A stretch of DNA of 64,000 bases from Corallococcus sp. EGB (GCF_019968905.1 NZ_CP079946.1:4464001-4528000); one strand, 5' to 3'; counted from the stretch's first letter, positions 28,374 to 37,422 are shown. Numbers and translations: made by a program. Notes: generated from the sequence alone by a model not told the origin.

Positions 28374-29542
28374 ACGCGGTGGGCGTGGCCGTGCTCATCG
28401 CCGCGCTGGTGGCGGGCACGGCGCCCGGTGTCGGGAGCGCGGGCGCGCTGGTGCCACCGGCCCATCCGCATGCCCCGCCCAATTCCGCGAGCCATCCTTC
28501 CGGGCCCGACCCCCGTGCGCGGAAGCCCACGGCCGACACCCAGGTCGACGTTCGCATCCTCTCGAAGCACCAGCCCGCGCGCCTGCGGCTCGATGGCCCG
28601 CGCTCGCTGGAGGCCGTGGCTTCGGGGAACACCCTCGTCGTGGAGGGGCGCCCCCAGCCACACGCCCTGCGGCTCGACGCGGGGCGCTGGCGCGTCCGGG
28701 GCCGGGGGCTGGACCGGCGCTATGAGGCCGCGCTGTCCCTGGAGGCCCGGGACGGGGAGTTGATCGTCGTCGCCACTTTCGCGCTGGAGGACTACGTCGC
28801 CGCCGTCACCGCGAGCGAGACCGAGGTCGACACGCCCTTCGAAGCGCTGCGCGCCCAGGCCATCACCGCCCGCAGCTACGTGCTCGCTTCCGGCAAGCGC
28901 CATGACGAGGCCCGGGCCTGCGACCTCACCCACTGCCAGGTCCTTCGCGGTGAGGGCTTCGCCCGCCACCTGCGCCGCGCCCGCGATGCCGCCCGCTCCA
29001 CGGAGGGCATGGTGCTGCGCCTGCCCGGTGGTGCCATTGCCCTCGCTCCCTTCCACGCCAGCTGCGGCGGACACACGTCCGAACCCGTGGCCGTGTTCGG
29101 CGCCCCGGACCTCACCGGCGCCGCCGCCGTGCCGGACCGATGCCCCGCGTCGCCCTGGCGCGCCGTCGTGCCGCGCGCTCTGGTGAGCGCCGCCGCAGCG
29201 GATGCGCTCGGAGGCCCGTCCCAGGCGGAGGACCTGCTGCTGGACCGGGACTCCAGCGGCGCGGTGGTGCGCGTCGTGGACCGCGCTTCGGGGCGCGATG
29301 CCCGCGGTGATGCGTTCTTCCGCGCGCTCGGGGCCCGCGCCGGGTGGGATCGGATCCGCAGCGCTCGCTTCTCGATGACGCTTGGCGGAGACCAGGCACT
29401 GCTCGAAGGGCAGGGCCACGGCCATGGCGTCGGTCTCTGCCAGGCCGGCGCGGCCCTGCTCGCACGGCAGGGATGGACCGCCGAACAGTTGCTCGCGCAC
29501 TACTTCCCACGCGCCCTTCTGGAAACGCCGCGGGACAAGTGA
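28370..29542 (+). CDS. SpoIID/LytB domain protein (secreted)
   Basis: 390-residue exported protein with a signal peptide (GVAVLIAALVAGTAPGVGSA) and a short Pro/His-rich linker. A SpoIID domain covers ~residues 130-385 (EDYVAAVTASE, ALRAQAITARSYVL, HASCGGHTSEPV, GHGHGVGLCQAGA, AEQLLAHYFP). SpoIID-type enzymes are lytic transglycosylases acting on denuded glycan; LytB relatives enhance amidases. The catalytic-type Glu in the ASE segment is present. It is coupled to pbpC by an ATGA overlap, so the operon links a protease trap, a cell-wall synthase and a cell-wall lytic enzyme. Confidence 0.9.
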   Translation: MNAVGVAVLIAALVAGTAPGVGSAGALVPPAHPHAPPNSASHPSGPDPRARKPTADTQVDVRILSKHQPARLRLDGPRSLEAVASGNTLVVEGRPQPHALRLDAGRWRVRGRGLDRRYEAALSLEARDGELIVVATFALEDYVAAVTASETEVDTPFEALRAQAITARSYVLASGKRHDEARACDLTHCQVLRGEGFARHLRRARDAARSTEGMVLRLPGGAIALAPFHASCGGHTSEPVAVFGAPDLTGAAAVPDRCPASPWRAVVPRALVSAAAADALGGPSQAEDLLLDRDSSGAVVRVVDRASGRDARGDAFFRALGARAGWDRIRSARFSMTLGGDQALLEGQGHGHGVGLCQAGAALLARQGWTAEQLLAHYFPRALLETPRDK

Positions 29543-29751
29543 ACGCGGGGGCCATGATGGCCACTCGCTCGCAGTCGTCCGCGCAGGTGACGGGCCTCCG
29601 GGGGCTCTCCCACGCCTCTCTGTAAAGGGCTTACCAGTATCCAGGGGGCTCCGTATCGATTGCTCCAGAGCCCTGAGCCCCGCGCTGTCCGGTGGGGAGG
29701 TGGCTTCGCGCACCGGCCATCCCGGTGCGGAACCCAACCGGGAGGCATCAC

Positions 29752-31245
29752 ATGGCGTTCAACCTGATCGAAGCAGTCGGCTCGCAGTTCATGCAGCAGG
29801 GATTGATCCAGAAGATCAGCGGCGCATTGGGCGAGGATCCGCAGGCGACCACCAAGGCCCTGCCGGGCACCATCGCCGCCGTGGCCGCGGGCGTCGTGGA
29901 CCAGGGCGGAAACGAGGCCGGCGCCCACCGCCTGCTGACCCGACTCAACGAGGGCGGCTACACCGGACCTGACGCGCCTCCGCGCGCGGGCGGCGTCGCT
30001 GAAGGGCTGCTCGATGAGGAGGAGCGCGGCAAGGGGATGCTGGGCGGCCTCTTTGGCAACAAGCTGGGCGGCGTCACCGAGGCGCTCACGCGCTTCGGCG
30101 GCATGCGCAACGCCGGCTCGTCGACGCGGCTGCTGTCCTTCGCTGCCCCCATGCTGATGGGCGTGCTGGGCAAGCAGGTGCGCGACCAGCGCATGGGGGC
30201 GTCCGGGCTGATGCAGCTGCTCAACGGCCAGCGCAACAACATCGCCGCCGCGATGCCGGCCGGCCTGGGCAGCGTCCTGGGCTTCGGCGGTGCGCGCCAC
30301 GCGGTCGCGGAGGTCATCGAGCCTCACCGGGAGCCGGTATCGCAGGTCCGCGAGACGACCCCCGTGCGGGAGACGCACACCGTGCGCGAGCCGCCGCCCC
30401 GCACGTCCCATGCCCGTCCGCCGGAACGAAAGAAGAGCATCGCCGGCTGGGCCATTCCGCTGGCCCTGCTGGCCCTGATCGTGCTCGCGTGGGGCGCCCT
30501 GCGCGGACGCAGGCACGAGCCCGCGCGGGTCACGCCGGTGAGCCGCACCGTCCCGCCGCCCTCGCAGAACCGCGTCGCGCAGTCCCCGCCGCCCGCGCCC
30601 GCGACGCCACCCGCGCCCCCGCCGCAGGCCGCACAGCCGAACCCGCCCGCGACGGGTGGCTCCGGCGCGCAGCCCAACAACGCGGGCACCGGTGGCTCCA
30701 GTGCCCCGCAGAAGCAGGGCGCGGCGGACACCGGGACCCAGGGCAATGACGGCACTGGCGGCTCCGGCCAGGGGAACCAGAACGCGGGCGCCGCGGACAC
30801 CGGGAAGCAGGGCAACGCGGGCACCGGCGGCTCCGGCCAGGAGAAGATGCGCGTGACCGACACCAACAGCCTGCGCGAGGCCTTCAACAGCCCGAGCGCG
30901 GAGCAGGGCTTCGTGCTGGAGGGCGTCGACTTCAAGACCGGCTCGTCGCAGCTCACCCCGAAGAGCCAGCGCATGGTGGGCGAGCTGGGGAACGTGATGC
31001 AGGAGAAGGCCGACACGCGCGTGCGCATCACCGGCTACACGGACTCCACCGGCAACGCGGACGCCAACCGGCAGCTGTCGCAGAGCCGCGCGGAGAGCGT
31101 GCGCCGGGCGCTCGTGCGCCGGGGCATCCCGCAGGACCGCATCGAGGTCAGTGGCGAGGGTGACGCGAATCCCATCGCCTCCAACGACACGGCCCAGGGC
31201 CGCGTGCAGAACCGCCGCATCGAGGTGCAGGTGCTCGGTCAGTAA
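29752..31245 (+). CDS. DUF937 and OmpA-domain protein
   Basis: 497 residues. The N-terminal ~180 residues match DUF937 (FNLIEAVGSQFMQQGLIQKI, then SFAAPMLMGVLGKQVRDQ). A transmembrane segment follows at ~235-250 (GWAIPLALLALIVLAWGAL), then a Pro- and Gly/Thr/Asn-rich linker with copies of NAGTGGSG and GAADTG. The C-terminal OmpA-like domain (~380-497) has the peptidoglycan-binding residues in GYTDSTGNADANRQLSQSRA and the ending GRVQNRRIEVQV. It probably sits in the inner membrane with DUF937 in the cytoplasm and OmpA in the periplasm bound to the wall. GGAGG lies 6 nt before the ATG. Confidence 0.92.
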   Translation: MAFNLIEAVGSQFMQQGLIQKISGALGEDPQATTKALPGTIAAVAAGVVDQGGNEAGAHRLLTRLNEGGYTGPDAPPRAGGVAEGLLDEEERGKGMLGGLFGNKLGGVTEALTRFGGMRNAGSSTRLLSFAAPMLMGVLGKQVRDQRMGASGLMQLLNGQRNNIAAAMPAGLGSVLGFGGARHAVAEVIEPHREPVSQVRETTPVRETHTVREPPPRTSHARPPERKKSIAGWAIPLALLALIVLAWGALRGRRHEPARVTPVSRTVPPPSQNRVAQSPPPAPATPPAPPPQAAQPNPPATGGSGAQPNNAGTGGSSAPQKQGAADTGTQGNDGTGGSGQGNQNAGAADTGKQGNAGTGGSGQEKMRVTDTNSLREAFNSPSAEQGFVLEGVDFKTGSSQLTPKSQRMVGELGNVMQEKADTRVRITGYTDSTGNADANRQLSQSRAESVRRALVRRGIPQDRIEVSGEGDANPIASNDTAQGRVQNRRIEVQVLGQ

Positions 31246-32084
31246 TCCCCCCGCGCACGCGGTCCCGGTGGCGTCCGGTCCTCATGCGGAGGGCCGGGCG
31301 CCGCTGTCTGGGGGACAGCGGCCGGGTCCGGCCGGTGCAGCGGCGCACCCAGCAGGTCCGCCAGGTCGAACGCGTCCAGCAGCGCGTGGCCCCGCAGGTC
31401 GTTGTTGAAGAACACCCAGGCCGTCCGGCCTGAGTCGCGCCAGGCCCTCAAATCATCGGCCACCCGCCGGAGCGCGCGGCGCCCATAGCGGCCCTCGTAG
31501 CGGGCATGAGCGCCGTGGAAGCGCAGGTAGCGGAAGCCGCCGGTGGGGTGGGGGACCGGCGCCTCCACCAGGTCGTGCTCGCACACCGCCGCGCCGTAGG
31601 CCTCCAGCACCGCGAGCACCTCCGGGTGGTACCAGGCCGCGTGCCGGAACTCGAAGACGTGCTGGACGCCGCCCGGCAGGTGGGCGAGGAAGCGCTCCAG
31701 CCGCTCGGGATCCGCCGTCTTCATCGTCGGCGGCAGCTGCCAGAGGACCGGGCCCAGCCTGTCCCCCAGCCGCAGCACGCGTGAATGGAAGTGCTCCACG
31801 CCCGCGCCCACCTCCGTGAGGCGCTTGAGGTGCGTGAGGAAGCGGCTGCCCTTGCACGCGAAGCGGAACCCCCGGGGCACCTGTTCACGCCAGGCGTCCA
31901 CGGCCGCCTCCGTGGGCAGGCGGTAGAACGTGGCGTTGAGCTCCACGGTGGAGAACACTTGCGCGTAGTAGGGGAGCCAGCGGCGGACCGGCAGCCCGTC
32001 CGGGTAGAAGAGCCCCTTCCAGTGCTTGTAGACGTACCCGCTGGTCCCCAGGTGGATGGCCGCCATGCGCCGGAGGATGGACAT
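31239..32084 (-). CDS. DUF72 domain-containing protein (YecE-like)
   Basis: 281-residue barrel-like protein of the DUF72 family, with signatures HLGTSGYVYKHWKGLFYP, FYRLPTEAAVDAWREQ, GPVLWQLPPTMK, VFEFRHAAWYHPEVL and WVFFNNDLRGHALLDA. Function is unknown in general. The C-terminal ~30 residues (rich in Pro and Arg) are not part of the domain. The start is ambiguous: ATG at 32084 has a purine-rich upstream stretch, ATG at 32066 would begin MAAIHLG, and GTG at 32114 would add 10 residues. It converges with the OmpA gene, overlapping its end by 7 nt. Confidence 0.9.
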   Translation of the reverse strand: MSILRRMAAIHLGTSGYVYKHWKGLFYPDGLPVRRWLPYYAQVFSTVELNATFYRLPTEAAVDAWREQVPRGFRFACKGSRFLTHLKRLTEVGAGVEHFHSRVLRLGDRLGPVLWQLPPTMKTADPERLERFLAHLPGGVQHVFEFRHAAWYHPEVLAVLEAYGAAVCEHDLVEAPVPHPTGGFRYLRFHGAHARYEGRYGRRALRRVADDLRAWRDSGRTAWVFFNNDLRGHALLDAFDLADLLGAPLHRPDPAAVPQTAAPGPPHEDRTPPGPRARGDY

Positions 32085-32156
32085 GCCCGCCCCACGTGGC
32101 CGCGCCCTGTCCACCGCGTTACACCTGCTGGAAGTTGTGCTCGGGGTTGGCCCGCG

Positions 32157-32211
32157 CTAACGCGAGGCGTTAGGGCTTCACGCTTGACCCTGCTTTCACC
32201 CACCCTCTAGA
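32157..32211 (+). promoter_or_regulatory. Inverted repeat and candidate promoter upstream of lipA
   Basis: CTAACGC-GAG-GCGTTAG, a perfect 7-bp inverted repeat at 32157-32173, is followed by TTGACC (32184-32189) and, 16 nt later, TCTAGA (32206-32211), plausible -35 and -10 elements. The lipA start is 14 nt further on. The palindrome just upstream of the -35 could bind a regulator. Moderate support only. Confidence 0.35.
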
Positions 32212-32224
32212 AGGCCCGCGACCC

Positions 32225-33154
32225 ATGGCGACTCCTGATCGGTTTCCCCTCCCACAGGTCTCAGAAAGCACCCGCAAGCCCGAGTGGTTGAAGGTGCGCC
32301 TGCCTCATGGCGAAGGCTATGAGCGGGTGAAGGCCATTGTGAAGCGGGTGGGGCTGTCCACGGTGTGCGAGGAGGCCCGCTGCCCGAACATCGCCGAGTG
32401 CTGGGGCGGAGGCACCGCCACGGTGATGCTGATGGGCGAGGTCTGCACGCGCGCCTGCCGCTTCTGCCACGTGAAGGTGGGGGCACCCCCGCCGCTGGAC
32501 CCGATGGAGCCCATCCATCTGGCGCAGGCGGTGAAGGAGATGAACCTCGAGTACATCGTCGTCACGTCGGTGAACCGCGACGACCGTCCGGACGGGGGCG
32601 CCGGCCACTTCGCCTCCGCCATCCGGGAGCTGCGCAAGGAGAGCCCGCGCACGCTCGTGGAGGTCCTCATCCCTGACTTCAAGGGGAAGGAAGAGGACCT
32701 GGCCACGGTGGCGCAGGCGAAGCCGCACGTGGTGGCGCACAACGTGGAGACGGTGGAGCGGCTGACGCCCACGGTGCGCGACCGCCGCGCGACGTACTGC
32801 CAGTCCCTGCGCGTGCTGGAGTACCTCAAGAACCGCCCGGAGAAGGTCTACACCAAGACGTCCGTGATGGTGGGCCTGGGCGAGACGGACGAGGAGCTGG
32901 AGCGCACGTTCAAGGACCTGCGCGACGTGGGCGTGGACGTGCTCACGCTGGGCCAGTACCTGCAGCCGTCGCAGTACCACCTGCGCGTGGAACGCTTCGT
33001 GACGCCCGCGCAGTTCGAGGCGTACAAGACGCTGGCGGAGTCCTACGGATTCCTCTACGTGGCATCCGGGCCGCTGGTGCGCTCCAGCTACCGCGCCGCC
33101 GAGTTCTTCATGAAGGGCCTGATGGAGCGCGAGCGCGTCGAGCGACTCGGCTGA
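32225..33154 (+). CDS. lipA: Lipoyl synthase LipA
   Basis: Radical-SAM enzyme inserting two sulfurs into octanoyl-E2 or octanoyl-H protein. 309 residues with the auxiliary-cluster motif CEEARCPNIAEC (C-x4-C-x5-C), the radical-SAM motif CTRACRFC (C-x3-C-x2-C) and the C-terminal RSSYRA serine motif that coordinates the auxiliary cluster. All ligands are intact. It precedes an E2 gene by 43 nt on the same strand, with a LipB fusion two genes further, so octanoylation and sulfur insertion are encoded next to a target protein. Confidence 0.97.
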   Translation: MATPDRFPLPQVSESTRKPEWLKVRLPHGEGYERVKAIVKRVGLSTVCEEARCPNIAECWGGGTATVMLMGEVCTRACRFCHVKVGAPPPLDPMEPIHLAQAVKEMNLEYIVVTSVNRDDRPDGGAGHFASAIRELRKESPRTLVEVLIPDFKGKEEDLATVAQAKPHVVAHNVETVERLTPTVRDRRATYCQSLRVLEYLKNRPEKVYTKTSVMVGLGETDEELERTFKDLRDVGVDVLTLGQYLQPSQYHLRVERFVTPAQFEAYKTLAESYGFLYVASGPLVRSSYRAAEFFMKGLMERERVERLG

Positions 33155-33197
33155 CCGGACGCACCCCTTCCCCAACCAGAGAGAGACACTCCCCCTC

Positions 33198-34469
33198 ATG
33201 GCGACTTTCGAATTCAAGCTCCCGGATCTCGGCGAAGGCGTGACGGAAGGCGAGCTCGTGAAGTGGCACGTCAAGGAGGGCGACCTGGTGAAGGAAGACC
33301 AGGTGCTCGCCGAGGTGATGACGGACAAGGCCACCGTCACGGTGCCCAGCCCCCACGCCGGCCGCGTCGTGAAGACGCACGGCCGTGAGGGCGACATGGC
33401 GAAGGTGCACCAGCTGCTGGTGACGCTGGAGATGGAGGGGAGCGCGCCCCCGGCGGAGGCTCCGGCCCACGGCGCTTCCGCGTCCCATGGCGCTCCGGCG
33501 GCCGCCCCCGCGCAAACGGCGGCGTCCGCGGCGCCGGCTTCGGCCACGAAGGTGCTGGCCACGCCCGTCACGCGCCGCATGGCGCGCGAGCACGGCCTGG
33601 ACCTGTCGGAGATCACCGGCTCGGGGCCGCAGGGCCGCGTGACGAAGGCGGACGTGGTGGCCGCGCTGGAGGGTGGCAACGGCGCGCCGAAGAAGAACGA
33701 GGTCGCGGCCCCCGCGCCCCAGGCCGCGCGTCCCGCTGCGCCGCCGGTGGCCTCCGGCAAGGGCGACGAGCGCATCGCGCTGCGCGGGCTGCGCAAGAAG
33801 ATCGCCGAGAAGATGGTGCGCTCGAAGTTCACGATGCCGCACTTCGCGTTCGTGGAGGAGGTGGACGCCACGGACCTGGTCGCGCTGCGCACGCGGCTCA
33901 ACAGCCAGCTGGCGGCGGCCGGTGACGGCACGAAGCTCACGTACCTGCCGTTCATCGTGAAGGCGACCATCGCTGCGATGAAGAAGTTCCCGCACCTCAA
34001 CGCGAACTTCGACGAGGCGACCCAGGAGCTGGTGGTTCGCGGCGAGTACAACATCGGCATCGCGGTGGCCACGCCGGACGGCCTCACGGTGGCGGTGGTG
34101 AGGAACGCGGATCAGCTCACGCTGGGCGAGCTGGCGAAGGAGATCTCCCGCCTGAGCAACGCGGCGCGCGACCGCAAGCTGAAGATGGAGGAGCTGACGG
34201 GCGGCACCTTCACGATCACGTCGCTGGGCCAGAGCGGCGGCCTGTTCGCCACGCCCATCCTGAACCACCCGGAGGTGGGCATCCTGGGCGTTCACAAGCT
34301 GAAGAAGCGCCCGGCGGTGAAGAACGACCAGGTCGTGGTTCGGGACATGATGAACCTGTCGCTGTCCTGCGACCACCGCGTCATCGACGGTGATGTCGCG
34401 GCGAGCTTCGTGTACGAGATCATCAAGTACCTGGAAGCGCCGGACCTGCTGTTCCTCGCGATGGCGTGA
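33198..34469 (+). CDS. Dihydrolipoamide acyltransferase (E2) of a 2-oxoacid dehydrogenase complex
   Basis: 423 residues in three parts: an N-terminal lipoyl domain (Lys about 44 in VMTDKATVTVP), a peripheral subunit-binding domain (VTRRMAREHGLDLSEITGSG, ~115-150) after an Ala/Pro linker, and a CoA-dependent acyltransferase core ending with the catalytic CDHRVIDGD (His about 393). One lipoyl domain and the MTDKATV motif resemble branched-chain or generic E2 proteins; the exact substrate (pyruvate, branched-chain oxoacids) cannot be settled. E1 subunits are not in the window. lpdA at 14870 could supply E3. Confidence 0.93.
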   Translation: MATFEFKLPDLGEGVTEGELVKWHVKEGDLVKEDQVLAEVMTDKATVTVPSPHAGRVVKTHGREGDMAKVHQLLVTLEMEGSAPPAEAPAHGASASHGAPAAAPAQTAASAAPASATKVLATPVTRRMAREHGLDLSEITGSGPQGRVTKADVVAALEGGNGAPKKNEVAAPAPQAARPAAPPVASGKGDERIALRGLRKKIAEKMVRSKFTMPHFAFVEEVDATDLVALRTRLNSQLAAAGDGTKLTYLPFIVKATIAAMKKFPHLNANFDEATQELVVRGEYNIGIAVATPDGLTVAVVRNADQLTLGELAKEISRLSNAARDRKLKMEELTGGTFTITSLGQSGGLFATPILNHPEVGILGVHKLKKRPAVKNDQVVVRDMMNLSLSCDHRVIDGDVAASFVYEIIKYLEAPDLLFLAMA

Positions 34470-34567
34470 GGGCACGCGTCGTGGGGACTCCCGACCGCTC
34501 CAGCTCCGGGGGGCGGCCGGGAGGCGGGGGACCTCCGGAAGAGCAACGCTGAAGGCGGGCATCCGCG

Positions 34568-36334
34568 ATGGCCGACAATCCCCGTGAGTTGATCCGCGCC
34601 GCGCAGACCGCCGAGCTCCAGGGAGACCGCGCGCGAGCAGCGGAGTGTCTGGAGCAGGCCGCCGCGCTGTACCAGAAGTCCGGGCACACCTCGCGCGCCG
34701 CGCAGCTCTTGCGGCAGGCGCGCCAGCTGAAGGCCCGCGCCCCGGACGTCAGCCCCGCCTTCACCGCGGCCATGGCGGGGAACAAGGACGCGATGACCTT
34801 CCGCGCGGTGAGCTGGAGCGACCAGGTATCCGCCGCGTTCAACGACAAGGCGGACGCGGTGGCGCACACGCTGGCGGACCACGAGGCTCCCACCGTGACT
34901 GGCGGCGCGCCGCTCCGCACCGAGCCCGGCCTGCCGAGGCTCGCGGGGAGGATCGCCGCCATCGGGGCCCCGCCCTCGGCTGAAGCCATCACCGGGCGTG
35001 ACGGGCCCGTCGCCATGCGCCCGGCTACCGGAGAGAGCGTCGCCGGGCCCGCGGAGGACGAGCCGCAAGCGGAGCTGGACGCCCCCGAGTCTGGCGGTCA
35101 CCGGCGTCCGGCCAGGACTGACGATGCTTCGCGGCCTTCATCGACGGACGACGCCTCGACCGGGCGGCGACCCCAGACCGGGCGGACGCCTGCCGTCGCC
35201 TCCGGAGACGACGTCGTCGTGCCGGGCGGACTGCTCATGCCCCCTGAGGAAGACGCGGTCGATCCCGCGACCGGGCTGCTGCGCGCCGCTGGCGGCGAGG
35301 ACGCTGGCGTCTCCAGCGGGCTGCTGCGTCGCCCGGATGAGGACTCCGTCGTCCCTGGCGGGTTGCTGCGCCCGCCGGACGAGGACGCCCCTCCCGTGCA
35401 CGCGGAACCGGCGCGGGGCCGCCGGCGCGAGAAGCGCATCATCGAGCGCGGCCCCACCCGCGCGGATCCGGCGCTGGACGCGTGGTGCTCGTTCTGCTGC
35501 CGCCCCCGTGGCGAGGTGGGCGACCTGGTGGCGGGCCCGGCGGGCGCGTTCATCTGCAAGGGCTGCCTGGGCGAATCCCTGGCTCTGCTCGGCAACGTCG
35601 CCGCTCCGCCCCCCGTGCGCAAGCCCGTGGCCGAGGAGCCGCGCGCCGGGACCGTGGAGATGGTGGGCCACGACGAGTTGAAGACCCTGCTGGAGCGCAC
35701 GCTCCAGGCGGGCGCCCGCTGCCTGCTGCTCGTCGGCCCGGAGGGCTGCGGCAAGAGCCTCTTCTTCCAGTCGCTCCAGCGGCGCGGCCAGGGCGTGCTC
35801 ACGACCGTGGACGCGCTGGCCTCCACGCCGGGCACCGAGCCGCTCCTCGTCGAAGACGTGGACCGCCTGGAGCCCCGGGCCCAGGCCGCGCTGACCGCGT
35901 TCCTCGCCAGCCACCCGGTGCGCGCGGTGGTGATGAGCGCCCGGGGCGCCGCGTCGTCGCTGGGCCTGTGGGTGCGAGGGGAGGGCGGCAGCCTGCCCGT
36001 CCCCACCACCGCGGGCATGATTGAAGCAGTGCAGGGCCTCGTGCCGGTGTCCCTCCTGGAGCGCGTGCAGGTGCTGCTCCCGGTGCGCCGCCCCACGGTG
36101 CCGGAGCTGGTCGAAGTGGCCCGCCGCTCCCTGGCCCTGCGCCAGCCGGTGGTCACGTTGTCCGAAGAAGTCCTGGGAGCGTTCGCCGCCGAGGCGGTGC
36201 GCTCTCCCCGCGCGGGGCATGAGCTCCAGGCGCTGCTGTCTCGCGTCTATGCGGGCAGCTGGAGCCTGGAGGCGGCCCAGACGCCCGCCGCGCCATCCCA
36301 CCACCCACGAGGGGGGCGAAAGGGAACACCATGA
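34568..36334 (+). CDS. AAA ATPase-like protein with ClpX-type zinc ribbon
   Basis: 588 residues, not assigned to a named family. Residues 1-60 are helical and TPR-like (LIRAAQTAELQGDRARAAEC, ALYQKSGHTSRAAQLLRQAR). Residues ~190-290 are acidic and Pro-rich with repeats around GGLLRPPDED. A zinc ribbon follows at ~305-335 (WCSFCCRP and FICKGCLGE, two CxxC pairs like ClpX). A P-loop domain starts at ~385 (LLLVGPEGCGKS as Walker A, PLLVEDVDRLEP as Walker B) and continues to a sensor-like C-terminus. It overlaps the lipB start by 4 nt. Ribbon plus AAA suggests substrate recognition or remodelling; this is inference. Confidence 0.82.
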   Translation: MADNPRELIRAAQTAELQGDRARAAECLEQAAALYQKSGHTSRAAQLLRQARQLKARAPDVSPAFTAAMAGNKDAMTFRAVSWSDQVSAAFNDKADAVAHTLADHEAPTVTGGAPLRTEPGLPRLAGRIAAIGAPPSAEAITGRDGPVAMRPATGESVAGPAEDEPQAELDAPESGGHRRPARTDDASRPSSTDDASTGRRPQTGRTPAVASGDDVVVPGGLLMPPEEDAVDPATGLLRAAGGEDAGVSSGLLRRPDEDSVVPGGLLRPPDEDAPPVHAEPARGRRREKRIIERGPTRADPALDAWCSFCCRPRGEVGDLVAGPAGAFICKGCLGESLALLGNVAAPPPVRKPVAEEPRAGTVEMVGHDELKTLLERTLQAGARCLLLVGPEGCGKSLFFQSLQRRGQGVLTTVDALASTPGTEPLLVEDVDRLEPRAQAALTAFLASHPVRAVVMSARGAASSLGLWVRGEGGSLPVPTTAGMIEAVQGLVPVSLLERVQVLLPVRRPTVPELVEVARRSLALRQPVVTLSEEVLGAFAAEAVRSPRAGHELQALLSRVYAGSWSLEAAQTPAAPSHHPRGGRKGTP

Positions 36335-37416
36335 ACACGCTCACCGTCTTCCGCCTGGGCCGGGTGGAGTACGAGGACGGGCTGAAGTTGATGCACCTGT
36401 TCGGCGAGGCCCGCCTGCAGGAGCGCATCGGGGACGCGCTGCTGCTCCTGGAGCACCCGCCCGTCCTCACGCTGGGCCGCGCCGCGAAGCGCGAGAACAT
36501 CACCGCCACCGACGCGCGCCTCGCCGAAGAGGGCGTGGAGGTGTTCGACACCAACCGGGGCGGCGACGTCACCTACCACGGCCCCGGACAGGTGGTGGGC
36601 TACCCCATCCTCCTCCTGCCGCCGGAGCGCCGCGACGTGCGCCGCTACGTGCGCGACGTGGAGCGCGGGCTCATCCAGACGCTCGCGGCCTTCGGCCTCA
36701 CGGCCGGAGCCATCCCCAAGTGGCCGGGCGTGTGGCTGGGGCAGGAGGGCTCGCCGGACGCGCGGAAGATTGGTGCCATTGGCGTGCACCTGTCGCGCTG
36801 GCTCACGACGCACGGCTTCGCGCTCAACGTGAACACGAACCTGGAGCACTTCCAGCTCATCGTCCCGTGCGGCATCCGCGAGGCGGGCGTCACGTCCATG
36901 CAGCGCGAGCTGGGCCACCCCGTGTCCGTCCCGGACGTGGAGGAGGTGCTCGCGCGCGAGTTCACCCGGGTCTTCGACGCCCAGCGCGTGGACGGCACGG
37001 TGGACCTGCGCACGGTGAGCGTCGCCGTGGTGCGCGGCCGCGGGCCGGAGGCGCGCGTGCTGCTGGTGCGCCGGACGCCGGAGCGCGGCGGCTTCTGGCA
37101 GACGGTGACGGGGCGCCTGGAGCCGGGCGAGTCCCCCGCGGAGGCCGCCCGCCGGGAGCTGAGGGAGGAGACGGGCCTCGCGCTGCCCGTCGTGGACCTG
37201 GCCTACCGCCACGCGTTCGCGCTGGGCGAGGCGCTGCCGCCGAGGCTGGTGGAGGAGCACGGCTTCGCGGTGCACGCCGCGCCGGACACGCAGGTGCGCC
37301 TGGGCCCGGAGCACGACGCCTTCGAGTGGGTGGACGTGCCCACCGCGCTCGCGAGGTTGCCCTTCCGGGGCCTGCGCGAGGCGGTGACCGGGGCGCTCCA
37401 GGCGCCCGGGCCGTAA
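36331..37416 (+). CDS. lipB: Octanoyltransferase LipB fused to a Nudix hydrolase domain
   Basis: 361 residues. Residues ~1-225 are LipB, which moves octanoyl from acyl-carrier protein to E2/H-protein lysines: HPPVLTLGR, the substrate Lys region RKIGAIGVHLSRW, TNRGGDVTYHGPGQ and the catalytic Cys about 180 in IVPCGIREAGVTSM. Residues ~230-355 are a Nudix domain with a complete box, GRLEPGESPAEAARRELREE then TGL (G-x5-E-x7-REUxEExGU, ~261-283). The reading frame is continuous without a stop or frameshift. LipB is normally ~210-240 residues, so this is a fusion. The Nudix substrate is unknown. Confidence 0.94.
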   Translation: MNTLTVFRLGRVEYEDGLKLMHLFGEARLQERIGDALLLLEHPPVLTLGRAAKRENITATDARLAEEGVEVFDTNRGGDVTYHGPGQVVGYPILLLPPERRDVRRYVRDVERGLIQTLAAFGLTAGAIPKWPGVWLGQEGSPDARKIGAIGVHLSRWLTTHGFALNVNTNLEHFQLIVPCGIREAGVTSMQRELGHPVSVPDVEEVLAREFTRVFDAQRVDGTVDLRTVSVAVVRGRGPEARVLLVRRTPERGGFWQTVTGRLEPGESPAEAARRELREETGLALPVVDLAYRHAFALGEALPPRLVEEHGFAVHAAPDTQVRLGPEHDAFEWVDVPTALARLPFRGLREAVTGALQAPGP

Positions 37417-37422
37417 CGGCGG

